A stretch of DNA of 64,000 bases from JAAFHZ01 sp964247085 (GTDB taxonomy: Bacteria > Cyanobacteriota > Cyanobacteriia > Cyanobacteriales > Chamaesiphonaceae). The stretch covers positions 35,683 to 99,682 of the forward strand of contig CAXTSX010000007.1 in the NCBI GenBank assembly GCA_964247085.1, given 5' to 3'. This document shows, one piece after another, positions 36,118 through 44,581 of this stretch. A program made the translations under genes and the position numbers. Position 1 is the first letter of the stretch. Every line of letters begins with the position of its first letter. The notes under the pieces were generated by a model. It did no database searches and was not told the origin of the DNA. It saw nothing but the letters and a program-made list of their open reading frames with translations.

Positions 36118-37182
36118 TCAGCCAACCATCGCCGTCACAGCCAAATCCTCTGAAGTCGCTGCCGCATTACCCAAATCAGCCAAATATTGAATATGTCGAT
36201 CGAGCAGTACCATCCCATCCTCCACCGTTTCAATCAACGCCAACTTCCCGCGCAACTCCGCCGCCCCGGCAAAACCCTTCGCATACCAAGTCAAATGCTT
36301 CCGCGCTTGGCGCACACCATAAATCCCCTTATATTCAAACAACGCTTGCAAATGATCCTTGGCACATTCCAAACGTTCGATCGGCGTAGGTGGAATTAGC
36401 TCTTCGCCAGTTTTCAAAAAGTGATCCACCTCGCCCACCAAAAAAGGATAGCCCAAAGTACCCCGCGAACACATTACCCCATCCGCGCCAGTTTGCTCCA
36501 AGCAGTCCACTGCTGCTTGCACCGAAAACATATCGCCATTACCAATCACCGGGATCGTCAAAATTTCCTTGACTTGCCGAATCCAATCCCACTTGGCCGG
36601 ACCATTGTAGCCTTGGGCACGGGTGCGACCATGCACCGTCAACATTTGGGCACCAGAATCTTCCATCAGTTTAGCGAAGCTCAAAATATTGATTTCACTG
36701 TCCGACCAACCAATCCGGGTCTTGACAGTCACCGGGATATTGACGGCTTGCACTACCGCTCGGACGATCGCCGCAGCAGTCTCGGGATCGCGCAGTAGAG
36801 AAGAACCTCCACCATTTTTGGTGATTTTATTAACCGGACAACCCATGTTGATATCGACGGTATCCGCTCCTTCGTCTACGGCTCGCTGTGCTGCTTCAGC
36901 TAAGAAATCGGGGCGACAATCAAAGAGCTGAATACTGATCGGGCGCTCGCCAGCATCGATTTCCATGATCCGGGGCAATTCTTTGACATAGTGCAAGCCC
37001 GTAGCATTCACCATTTCGGTATAGAGCATCGAAGTGGGAGCATAGCGCCGCACTAAGCGCCGGAAGACCAAATCGGTGACACCGGAGAGGGGCGATTGGA
37101 AAACCCGACTTTTCAGCTCAAAAGAGCCAATTTTGAGGGGAGTGGCCAATCGATCGCGGAGAGCTGGGTTGAGAGTAACCAT
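36118..37182 (-). CDS. dusB: tRNA-dihydrouridine synthase
   Basis: About 354 residues from the ATG at 37182 (VTLNPALRDRLATPLKIG), the usual start; an upstream in-frame extension is less likely. FMN-binding TIM barrel features are SPLSGVTDLVFRRL, VDINMGCPVNKI with the catalytic Cys, and IGNGDMFSV near the phosphate-binding site. It reduces uridine to dihydrouridine in tRNA loops. The DusB class is the best guess, since the closest cyanobacterial homologues carry that name. Its upstream neighbour is aat, about 95 bp away. Confidence 0.92.
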   Translation of the reverse strand: MVTLNPALRDRLATPLKIGSFELKSRVFQSPLSGVTDLVFRRLVRRYAPTSMLYTEMVNATGLHYVKELPRIMEIDAGERPISIQLFDCRPDFLAEAAQRAVDEGADTVDINMGCPVNKITKNGGGSSLLRDPETAAAIVRAVVQAVNIPVTVKTRIGWSDSEINILSFAKLMEDSGAQMLTVHGRTRAQGYNGPAKWDWIRQVKEILTIPVIGNGDMFSVQAAVDCLEQTGADGVMCSRGTLGYPFLVGEVDHFLKTGEELIPPTPIERLECAKDHLQALFEYKGIYGVRQARKHLTWYAKGFAGAAELRGKLALIETVEDGMVLLDRHIQYLADLGNAAATSEDLAVTAMVG

Positions 37183-37277
37183 GGGTCGCAAAATGGAGTT
37201 AATCTCCATTATCACATTGGAATTGATAACTTTTCTGTAGACTTTGTTTTGCCACTGAAAAACAGCTTGAATAGTCC

Positions 37278-37844
37278 TCAAAACCGACATTTGATAGCGA
37301 CAGCTTGGGATAACATTTTGCTGTACAGCCGATCGTCAATTTCGGTAGCGCCAAATCTAGCTAAGTGCGGATTTTGCATCTGGGCATCAAACAATGTAAA
37401 CCCATGCTGGCGCAGATGTTCCACCAGCATCACCATCGCCACTTTTGAGCCTTCCGGAATGTTGAAGAACATGGATTCTCCAATAAAAGCCCCACCGATC
37501 GCAATCCCCAAAATTCCGCCAGCCAGCTGATCCCCCTGCCAAGTCTCAAAACTGTGTGCCCAGCCAGTGCGGTACAGTAAATGATATAGCTCCTTCAACT
37601 CATCGGAAATCCAGGTGGTATCTCGATCGGCACAACCTTCCACCACCGCCGTGAAATTTCGATCGATCGCCACCGTAAAACGCTGTTGATTAATCACTCG
37701 CTGTAACGATTTGGGATAACGAAACCCCCCATCTAAAGGGATAATTGCCCGCCGATTGCTAGAATACCACTGCAAACCTTGGTCTTCGGCCATCAGAAAA
37801 TAGCCCGCTGCATAGTTAGCAATAATGTCATTAACTGGGTTCAT
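37278..37844 (-). CDS. aat: leucyl/phenylalanyl-tRNA-protein transferase
   Basis: About 188 residues; ATG at 37844 or three codons earlier. Family landmarks are GYFLMAEDQGLQWYSS, IPLDGGFRYPKSLQR, TWISDELKELYHLL, SFETWQGDQLAGGILG and IGESMFF. The enzyme adds Leu or Phe to N-terminal Arg or Lys of proteins, making N-degrons for ClpS/ClpAP. Length is normal for the short cyanobacterial form. Confidence 0.95.
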   Translation of the reverse strand: MNPVNDIIANYAAGYFLMAEDQGLQWYSSNRRAIIPLDGGFRYPKSLQRVINQQRFTVAIDRNFTAVVEGCADRDTTWISDELKELYHLLYRTGWAHSFETWQGDQLAGGILGIAIGGAFIGESMFFNIPEGSKVAMVMLVEHLRQHGFTLFDAQMQNPHLARFGATEIDDRLYSKMLSQAVAIKCRF

Positions 37845-37859
37845 AATAGACACAAAAAT

Positions 37860-37877
37860 CCCGCTGTCATAAGCGGG
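37860..37877 (-). terminator. intrinsic terminator after the anti-sigma gene
   Basis: On the minus strand CCCGCT, a 6-nt loop and AGCGGG are followed by ATTTTTG. It lies between the anti-sigma gene and aat, so it ends the sigG/anti-sigma transcript. Confidence 0.8.
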
Positions 37878-37914
37878 AAAAAAATTGGTAGCACTGACTT
37901 AAAAATCTCAACGC

Positions 37915-38460
37915 TTAAATATCGTCGCCAGTATCCAAAGCATCAAATAGTCCCAGGTCGCTATCTTCAACCCCACTAGCAGGCTTTTTGGGGTTCTGGG
38001 GAATATTGACAATCGAGTTGTTCAAAGCCACCATCATCGGCGCTGGGTTAGGAATTATTTCTAATTTAGCCAGTACTGCCGTCGGTAGAGAAAGCTTGGC
38101 TAACTGGGGCACTGCATTGTTAGAGCCATTCCAAATACCGCTAAAACCAGTGCCGATCGCCACTAAAGTTGCCGCAACTGCGCCACCACCAATCTTCAAC
38201 CACTTAGATTGACGACGTTCTGAAATCTTAGCAAATACTTGATCAGCGAGCACCACAACTGGCACTATTGGCTCAGCCACAGGCAAGTTACCTACAGCTT
38301 GCTGCATTCCCTGCATTCTTTGGTACTGAGCCTTAAATATGGCATCGTTTTGCAGCCAGTTTTCTACCTGCTGGCGTTCGCTAGCTGTCACCTCACCATC
38401 GAGGTAGGCGCTCATTAATTCAAACTTTTCAATGCTGGCAATTTCGGCGTGGTCTGACAT
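37915..38460 (-). CDS. membrane anti-sigma factor partner of SigG
   Basis: A 181-residue protein. The N-terminal domain (LMSAYLDGEVTASERQQVENW) is the RseA/anti-sigma-like fold that caps an ECF sigma factor. A single membrane helix follows (GGGAVAATLVAIGTGFSG), then a polar extracytoplasmic tail. It has no HxxxCxxC zinc motif. It lies 102 bp downstream of the ECF sigma gene on the same strand. Cyanobacteria carry a sigG/anti-sigma pair in this order. Stress-induced proteolysis probably frees the sigma factor. Confidence 0.8.
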   Translation of the reverse strand: MSDHAEIASIEKFELMSAYLDGEVTASERQQVENWLQNDAIFKAQYQRMQGMQQAVGNLPVAEPIVPVVVLADQVFAKISERRQSKWLKIGGGAVAATLVAIGTGFSGIWNGSNNAVPQLAKLSLPTAVLAKLEIIPNPAPMMVALNNSIVNIPQNPKKPASGVEDSDLGLFDALDTGDDI

Positions 38461-38562
38461 GGCTTTATCTCCGGGCTACCTAAAACTCTAACGAAAAAAA
38501 TATTACTACTCAATTTCCCGAATAAACACGAACTAATTAAAAGTTAACTATTAGTAAAGTGC

Positions 38563-39219
38563 TTACTTATCTAAATAACTACTTAACTGCTGCTGTAGAC
38601 GGAGCCTGGCTCTGGCGATGCGAGACTTAACCGTCCCGATCGATACCTGAGTGGTCTCCGCAATCTCCTCATAGGATCTACCGTCTATTTCCCGCAGAAT
38701 AATTGTCTGTCGAAAAGCTTCTGGTAAATCAGCGATCGCCACCCGCAGTTGTTCATAGAACTCCTGGGTTGCTAAGTTGTCTTCTGGACTGGGGGCATCA
38801 GCAGCGATTTCCCAATCCAACTCACCACCATCTAACAAAATTGGGGCGTCAAGGGACAGCGGTTGACTGTTCCGCTTGCGCTTGCGCAGTTCATCATAAA
38901 ATAAGTTGGTCGTAATCCGGCTCAACCATCCTCGGAATTTCTCTGGTTCGTTGAGATTTTTCAGGTTGCGATAAACGCGAATCCAAACTTCCTGAGAAAG
39001 ATCCGACCGGTCTTGCCAATCGGGCGCCAAATGATACAGCAACCGATCCACATGAGAACGGTAGCGCCGCATTAGCTCGGTCATCGCTGCTCGATCAGGA
39101 TTGGTACTAGATTGAGCTTGCAGAATCAGCTCGTTGTTCGATAGCTTGTCTACTTGCACTCTGGGAATGGGGATCCGGGTCTCGATTTGTGACCAAGATA
39201 GAGAGATTGACTGAGTCAT
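38563..39219 (-). CDS. sigG: ECF sigma factor SigG
   Basis: A 218-residue group 4 sigma factor. Region 2 is DLSQEVWIRVYRNLKNL, then FRGWLSRITTNLFYDELRKRKR in two parts. Region 4 is LPEAFRQTIILREIDGRSYE with TVKSRIARARLRLQQQL. A short N-terminal extension precedes it. SigG directs RNA polymerase to stress or envelope genes. The anti-sigma gene directly downstream strongly supports the assignment. Confidence 0.92.
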   Translation of the reverse strand: MTQSISLSWSQIETRIPIPRVQVDKLSNNELILQAQSSTNPDRAAMTELMRRYRSHVDRLLYHLAPDWQDRSDLSQEVWIRVYRNLKNLNEPEKFRGWLSRITTNLFYDELRKRKRNSQPLSLDAPILLDGGELDWEIAADAPSPEDNLATQEFYEQLRVAIADLPEAFRQTIILREIDGRSYEEIAETTQVSIGTVKSRIARARLRLQQQLSSYLDK

Positions 39220-39301
39220 GGCGGATTAGCTTAAACGATGTGTTCTGCTTAATCCTCTATGACCTAGAGTATCAGCAAATGTTCCACGCCGATCAGCAAA
39301 A

Positions 39302-40516
39302 TCAGCGTCGTTCTTGCCAAACTTGTCCTAAACCCTGCAGAACTCCCCGTCCAACCAAGCCTAGTCCCCGCCCAATAATTTCGGTCAAAATATAAACCAA
39401 AACATTTCCCAAAAAGGTGGTAATGGCTTGCCAGGGTGGGGCGATCGCATCGCGTATTTCTAGCAAGATGGTAACTAACCAAGGAATGCCAGCCAGTTGA
39501 GACAGTTCTGAACGGCGGGGAGCATAAACAGAACGTTGTTCAATCCCCGTACTGCGCAAGACCAATAGCTGATGTTTACTCTCAAAAATGGCGATCGGCT
39601 GCCGGTATTTTTCTTGGAGATAGTAATGCCAGGATAAATGATTGCGAAAACGGGTAATGTCTCTGGTAGCTAAAAAATCGGGGTGATAAAATTTCTGCTT
39701 GACGGGCTCCAAATCACTGAAACGATTGAGAAATGGTTGGATGATCGCATTGGCAATTTGAATAATGGTATTGGCTAGCAAGTCTTGGATATAATCGTTG
39801 GCTGGCAAGGTGTCATAGACTTGCAGACGGTTATCAATATAGATCCCCTCTCGCCAGAGAAAATAAGCAAATAACTCACTGGTAAGCGGGATGTGACTTA
39901 AGAGTTGTTGAGTGATTAGCTCTCGCTCAACTAATAAAGTAGGCACCACCTCTACTGTTTGATTGAGCACTAACAAACTATAGTAGCGACCAAAAAAGCG
40001 GCTAGTACTATCGGCCCAAATATCCGCCAAAATACTGCTTTGGCGGAGCAACAATTGCTCTGGTGTCACCGCCTCCAATTGCAGTGCTTGGAGAGTTTCC
40101 TGAAACTGCTGGCCGATGATTTGGAGCAGCTGCTGACGTTTAGCGACTTGCAGCACGTCAATTTCTAGGGGCTGGCCAGTGCGATTATCAATAAATCGAT
40201 AGCCTTTACTAAATGCTGTGAAAATTTTTTCGGTGGTGGTAGGTGTTATGCCGAGCAGCGGCGTTATCAGCAATGGGGACGGTTCTGGCCTGGCTACTAA
40301 CAGCTCTGATGAAGTATCAAAATCCGGTGCTGGTGCTAAGCCCCGGACGATCGCAGCGGCAACGCGCAGTTCTCGCCGCCGTCCTTGCCAAAATAGTCGA
40401 TCGAACAGTGACAAGGTGGATGATTGCAAACGTTCATCAACTTTGTGCAGTTCTTGATCAATTTGCTGTAGTCCAAACCGCCGCCAATATTGACTACGTT
40501 GCTTTAAATTAGCCAT
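39302..40516 (-). CDS. DUF3685 family protein (Ycf55-like)
   Basis: About 404 residues from the ATG at 40516; the longer open frame would overlap the next gene's end. The C-terminal half is the DUF3685 pattern: RFRNHLSWHYYLQEKYRQPI, then WLVTILLEIRDAIAPPW and NVLVYILTEIIGRGLGLVG. The family occurs in cyanobacteria and algal plastids and has no assigned biochemical role. The glycine-rich hydrophobic end may contact the membrane. It lies 32 bp from the repeat-rich membrane protein upstream. Confidence 0.7.
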   Translation of the reverse strand: MANLKQRSQYWRRFGLQQIDQELHKVDERLQSSTLSLFDRLFWQGRRRELRVAAAIVRGLAPAPDFDTSSELLVARPEPSPLLITPLLGITPTTTEKIFTAFSKGYRFIDNRTGQPLEIDVLQVAKRQQLLQIIGQQFQETLQALQLEAVTPEQLLLRQSSILADIWADSTSRFFGRYYSLLVLNQTVEVVPTLLVERELITQQLLSHIPLTSELFAYFLWREGIYIDNRLQVYDTLPANDYIQDLLANTIIQIANAIIQPFLNRFSDLEPVKQKFYHPDFLATRDITRFRNHLSWHYYLQEKYRQPIAIFESKHQLLVLRSTGIEQRSVYAPRRSELSQLAGIPWLVTILLEIRDAIAPPWQAITTFLGNVLVYILTEIIGRGLGLVGRGVLQGLGQVWQERR

Positions 40517-40548
40517 ATTGCGATGCTCCCGGTTATCGATCCGATCGA

Positions 40549-42357
40549 TTAGGGTTTTGCAGGTAGATCTTGTTGCCAACGTTTAGCGATATTTTGGGCT
40601 TCCTCGTATACCGGACTATCGGTGGGGATCCGAGTAGCCATGGCAATCGCTGGAGCTATCCGGCCACTGCTATGCAACGAGGTGGCGGTAGCCAATACTC
40701 TCTTATCCCGTTGGATAGTGAGCATAGTGAGCGTTTGTTGCCATTGCTGTAATTCACCTTTCAGGTTGCGATAAGCAATCCCATCCTGAGGCAATTTCGA
40801 GCCAATGGCGATCGCTCTGGCTAAATCACCGCGCTTGGCGAAAGAATGGGCGCTGTCCACTGTGGGCTGCTCATTGAGGAGTTGAATATGCTGATTCCAG
40901 AATTTAATAAATTCTTGAGACTCCTCCCAGAGCGGTTGACCTTTCGGAATGTTGCTCGCTAGAGCCACCGCACTTTGCATACTAGCGATCGAACCTGGTG
41001 CGCCCGCCTGTTGAGCACGGGTCAGCAGCATGTAATTATCCAGCATTTCGCCTGGTTTTTGTTCGCTGGGTTTTTGTCCTTTGGAGCCTGAACTATTTTG
41101 GCCACTGGTGGCATCAGCAATCAATTTTTGAGCATCAGCATGAATAGCTAAACCTTTGGGGACTCTTTTGGCAATGGCGATCGCTTCATCATATTTTTGG
41201 ACACGCAGTTTCTCACTGGCAACCGCAATGATGGTTTTGCTCCACAACTCCTGCAATGAAGTGGCTTTTTCTTTGAGATAGGTTTTTGGTGGCACCTTGG
41301 CGGCGAGTTCGATCGCCCTAGTCAAAATATTCGGATCGATCACATAGAAAACAGCATCCTTGTTGCTGGTAACTTTGGGTCTAACAACTTTTTTGGGAGG
41401 GCGACCAGCGGCCAGATTTTCCTTGTTCTCTTTTTCGTTATTTTCTACTGTGCCGCCATAAGCCACAATTTCAGCATCTTGGAAGTGTTCCCAGCCCTCT
41501 TTTTCCAATACAAATTGGGAGGACATCTGATTGAAACGAGTATTATTCCAGTAGGGATGAGGCACAGACTTGAGAGTATTGAGCATGTCAGCGCCCTTCG
41601 TCCACTCACCAGCTTGGACAAACTGCTGAACTTTAGCATCGATATCACTGCCTTGTTTCCATTGTTCCTGCCATTTCGCTAAGGTAGCCTGAGCATCTGG
41701 ATAGGCCGCACTGTAACTAGGAATGGATTTGAAATTATTGGTAGCTTTTTTCAAGTCTCCATCAGCGACGAGCTCTTTTTTGGTAATCTTGATCAATTGC
41801 CATGACCAATCATTCGACAAAGTTTTACCATTAAAGTACAAAGGACTGTCCTTATTCCAACCTTTGACAACATTGAGTGCTGCTAATACTTGATCTTTCT
41901 TATCAGTTTCGGCCCACAGCTTGGCACAGGAAAGACGCTGACTATCGGTGGATAAGATGGAAAGTTTTTCACAGTCTGGTGCTGGCGGTACCGCAGTCAG
42001 TAGAATGTAGCTAAGTATACCAATCCCACCAGTGATAGAGACCAGAATGAGCCAAAAAATTGACCAGGGATCAACACGCACCGCTGGTATAATTAACTTA
42101 CTGACTGAGGTATCTTGCTGGGCTAATGAACCCGGCGGCTCATAATCATAACCAACAGCAGCTGGGTCGTTGGTAGAGCCATCAGAATCGGCTCTGTCGT
42201 TCACAGCCTGCGTCACATCACTTTCGGAATCTCTACCAGTCAAACGCTTGCGCAATAACTGTTTTAGCTTGCTGCTCTCCAACACTAAGTCACACCTTTT
42301 AAGTTTTTTATAGATATTTTGGTCGCTCGGACCCTGGCAACAAATACCAACTGACAC
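40549..42357 (-). CDS. membrane protein with repeated Pro/Trp helical hairpins, function unknown
   Basis: A 602-residue protein. A polar N-terminal region (about 100 residues) precedes a single membrane helix (WLILVSITGGIGILSYILL). The large C-terminal part holds about six related units of the form A(I/V)xxAxx(I/V/L)Pxx, then Yxx(A/L) and a Trp. Examples are AIAMATRIPTDSPVYEEAQ and AVALASNIPKGQPLWEES. The end of the membrane-proximal segment has two cysteines (DCEKL, LSCAKLW). I do not recognise the family; some databases call such cyanobacterial proteins segregation-ATPase-like, with no support here. A GTG at 42285 is an alternative start. Confidence 0.65.
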   Translation of the reverse strand: MSVGICCQGPSDQNIYKKLKRCDLVLESSKLKQLLRKRLTGRDSESDVTQAVNDRADSDGSTNDPAAVGYDYEPPGSLAQQDTSVSKLIIPAVRVDPWSIFWLILVSITGGIGILSYILLTAVPPAPDCEKLSILSTDSQRLSCAKLWAETDKKDQVLAALNVVKGWNKDSPLYFNGKTLSNDWSWQLIKITKKELVADGDLKKATNNFKSIPSYSAAYPDAQATLAKWQEQWKQGSDIDAKVQQFVQAGEWTKGADMLNTLKSVPHPYWNNTRFNQMSSQFVLEKEGWEHFQDAEIVAYGGTVENNEKENKENLAAGRPPKKVVRPKVTSNKDAVFYVIDPNILTRAIELAAKVPPKTYLKEKATSLQELWSKTIIAVASEKLRVQKYDEAIAIAKRVPKGLAIHADAQKLIADATSGQNSSGSKGQKPSEQKPGEMLDNYMLLTRAQQAGAPGSIASMQSAVALASNIPKGQPLWEESQEFIKFWNQHIQLLNEQPTVDSAHSFAKRGDLARAIAIGSKLPQDGIAYRNLKGELQQWQQTLTMLTIQRDKRVLATATSLHSSGRIAPAIAMATRIPTDSPVYEEAQNIAKRWQQDLPAKP

Positions 42358-42611
42358 AGGTGATGTTTGTTGTTAGAGCTGTAAATTTATAAAATCAAGG
42401 TCGAACTTGATATCTTTTCTATCACTTCTAATCAGCCTCTATGGTAATTATACAGACAATCTTAAAATTTCTAGACATTTGAAGCAGAGTCTTATTCTTA
42501 TGGCTTAGTAGCACAAGGCAACCAGCTTGATGACTCTTGACACCAGGGCAGTAGGTGTACTACGCCCTTAGAAACCACTAGAATCATGGGAAATATCTTC
42601 CCTCGCTCCTC

Positions 42612-43082
42612 ATGAATAAAATTCCCATTTCTCACCCAGAATTACTTAGTTTGGATATCAATAGGGCTGAGAATCAGCTGAAACTGTTGCTGGCCGAAGG
42701 AATTAATATTTTATTGGCGGCTAGAATACAGTTTGAAATTGATTTTGTTCGGGAGGCGACCGATCCCCGCGAATTGTCGGAAATTCCGGAGGTGAGGTTA
42801 TGGTTTATGCGGCTAGATAGTAAATATCCATGGTTGCCTTTGGTGATCGATCGACAGACGGGGGAATTAGCGAGATACGCGGCGATGTTGGTGCCGCACG
42901 AATTCAAGACCCAAACTGGTATTCAGTACAATTCTGAAGCCTTGGAAATCTGGGTGATGAATAAAGTTTTTGGGGGATCGGACTGGTTGCAACAGCAGGG
43001 GATCAGCGATCGAACCCCGGTAAAGTTCATGGCTAAAAGCTTGGGCTACGAGCTGGATCAATCTTTGTTCGATCTGCTTTAA
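42612..43082 (+). CDS. crr6: CRR6-like NdhI maturation factor (DUF1817)
   Basis: A 156-residue protein. The core EATDPRELSEIPEVRLWFMRL, written here in two pieces (DPRELSEIPEVRLWF and MRLDSKYPWLPLVIDRQTGE), and ARYAAMLVPHEF match the Chlororespiratory reduction 6 family. CRR6 assists incorporation of NdhI into the peripheral arm of the photosynthetic NDH-1 complex. It is a soluble cytoplasmic protein. It is followed by the divergently regulated tetR gene but shows no functional link with it. Confidence 0.9.
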   Translation: MNKIPISHPELLSLDINRAENQLKLLLAEGINILLAARIQFEIDFVREATDPRELSEIPEVRLWFMRLDSKYPWLPLVIDRQTGELARYAAMLVPHEFKTQTGIQYNSEALEIWVMNKVFGGSDWLQQQGISDRTPVKFMAKSLGYELDQSLFDLL

Positions 43083-43121
43083 AACTACCACTCGATCCCC
43101 ATCTGTTATACGATCAATAAA

Positions 43122-43137
43122 AGACCGATTGGTTTCT
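43122..43137. promoter_or_regulatory. operator-like imperfect palindrome upstream of tetR
   Basis: AGACCGATTGGTTTCT, 14 bp before the tetR ATG. It matches the AGACTGATCGGTCT palindrome downstream of tetR at most positions, which suggests autoregulation by the TetR protein. Confidence 0.5.
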
Positions 43138-43150
43138 GTTTAAATCAACC

Positions 43151-43741
43151 ATGTCCAAAGCCCAAGATACCCGCGCTTACATCATTCACCAAGCAGCCGA
43201 ACTGTTCAATCAGCACGGCTATGCTGGGGCATCGATCGCGGATATTATGGCAGCCACCGGACTTAAAAAAGGAGGAATCTATAACCACTTCCAGAGCAAA
43301 GACGAACTAGCGATCGCGGCTTTCCATTATGCGGTACAGCTGATGCAACAACGTTATGCTGCGGCCTTGCGTGGTCAACGCTCGGCTAAAGTCCGGTTAC
43401 AAGTGATGATCAACACCTTTTGCGAAGCGGCGGCGGATCCACCGATCGCGGGCGGTTGTCCAATTTTGAACACCGCGATCGAAAGTGATCATACTCATCC
43501 CGCACTGCTACAGTGCGCCCAGCAAGCGATGGATAAATGGCAACAGCTATTAACCAAAATTCTGCGCTGGGGGATTGAACATGGCGAAGTGCAGTCATCA
43601 GTAGATCCAGCTACCAGTGCCAGCATGATCATCATGACTTTGGAAGGGGCCGTGATGATGTCGCAGCTGTATGGCGATCGCATTTATCTAGAACGGGCGC
43701 AACAGCATCTGCTCGATTACGTCCAAAATCTGTTGCTCTAA
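43151..43741 (+). CDS. TetR/AcrR family regulator
   Basis: A 196-residue protein. The N-terminal helix-turn-helix is AAELFNQHGYAGASIADIM with GLKKGGIYNHFQSKDEL. The C-terminal ligand domain includes AGGCPILNTAIESDHTHPAL, typical of the YxaF/LmrA-like subgroup. It would repress until a small ligand binds. Matching palindromes lie just before it and between it and the downstream GST gene, so both are probable targets. Confidence 0.93.
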   Translation: MSKAQDTRAYIIHQAAELFNQHGYAGASIADIMAATGLKKGGIYNHFQSKDELAIAAFHYAVQLMQQRYAAALRGQRSAKVRLQVMINTFCEAAADPPIAGGCPILNTAIESDHTHPALLQCAQQAMDKWQQLLTKILRWGIEHGEVQSSVDPATSASMIIMTLEGAVMMSQLYGDRIYLERAQQHLLDYVQNLLL

Positions 43742-43772
43742 TGGCTGGAAAATAGCCAAATTTTTTTTAATC

Positions 43773-43796
43773 AAAACAGACTGATCGGTCTGTTTT
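43773..43796. promoter_or_regulatory. palindromic operator/terminator between tetR and GST genes
   Basis: AAAACAGAC, TGATCG and GTCTGTTTT form a 24-bp near-perfect palindrome. The core AGACTGATCGGTCT fits a TetR operator and resembles the site before tetR. The T run on the 3' side means it could also act as a tetR terminator. Confidence 0.6.
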
Positions 43797-43830
43797 TTAA
43801 CTGTTCAAATTTTACTATCTGGAGTACACC

Positions 43831-44517
43831 ATGCTGAAATTTTATTACCATCCGCTGTCTCCGATCGCTCGCCGGGTTTGGATCATGCTCTTAGAAAAAC
43901 AGATTCCCCACCAACCTATTTTAGTTGATTTAGCAGCTCGGGAGAATTTAAAGCCAGAGTTTTTGGAGATCAATCCCTTTCATCATGTGCCAGCGATTGT
44001 GGATGGCGAATTGCGTGTCATTGAATCGATCGCCATTATGGATTATCTAGAATTGCGCTACCCATCACCAGCTTTAATACCTAATGATCCGATCGCGATC
44101 GCCAAAATGCGTATGGTGCAGATGATTACAATGAATGAACTAATGCCCAACTTTATCCCAATCATCAATGCTGCCCACCAACCAATCCCTGATTCCGTTC
44201 AGCAACGGTTGGCTACTGCTTGGCAATTTTTAGAAAATGAACTGCAAGACCAAAAATATTTTGGCAGCGTTGGGGTACCCTCGCCGCCAGAAAATTGTTT
44301 AAATCTGGGTGATATTGTGGCGGGGGCGACGGTACCGCTCTTCCATCGTTTAGGTGTATCGCTAGCTGACTATCCCCGCCTCGATGCTTGGCGACAACGG
44401 ATCGAGGCGCGGCCAGCTTGGCAACAAACCCGGCCAAATGAAGAAAATTTTCAACGTTGGCAACGCTGGATTCAACTCCAGCTTAAGCGCAGAAATAAGT
44501 CTTACGCTGGAGTGTGA
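43831..44517 (+). CDS. glutathione S-transferase family protein
   Basis: A 228-residue protein. The N-terminal thioredoxin-like domain reads LKFYYHPLSPIARRVWIMLL, with HHVPAIVDGEL (cis-Pro) and VIESIAIMDYLE for glutathione gamma-glutamyl binding. The all-helical C-terminal domain follows. It probably conjugates or reduces an electrophile. The upstream tetR and operator suggest induction by a toxic compound. The start is supported by CTGGAG upstream of the ATG. Confidence 0.88.
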   Translation: MLKFYYHPLSPIARRVWIMLLEKQIPHQPILVDLAARENLKPEFLEINPFHHVPAIVDGELRVIESIAIMDYLELRYPSPALIPNDPIAIAKMRMVQMITMNELMPNFIPIINAAHQPIPDSVQQRLATAWQFLENELQDQKYFGSVGVPSPPENCLNLGDIVAGATVPLFHRLGVSLADYPRLDAWRQRIEARPAWQQTRPNEENFQRWQRWIQLQLKRRNKSYAGV

Positions 44518-44581
44518 TACCGGTAGCATGGACCCTATCGAAGGTTAAACCCATGCCTTTGCTTCACTCCACTGGCGCTAA

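Noticed and set aside
35938..36153. 71-codon plus-strand frame between vapB and dus
   Set aside because: No ribosome-binding site or domain; it crosses the 31-bp repeat and the end of dus.
37096..37530. 144-codon plus-strand frame over dus and aat
   Set aside because: It overlaps two well-supported genes on the other strand and matches nothing known.
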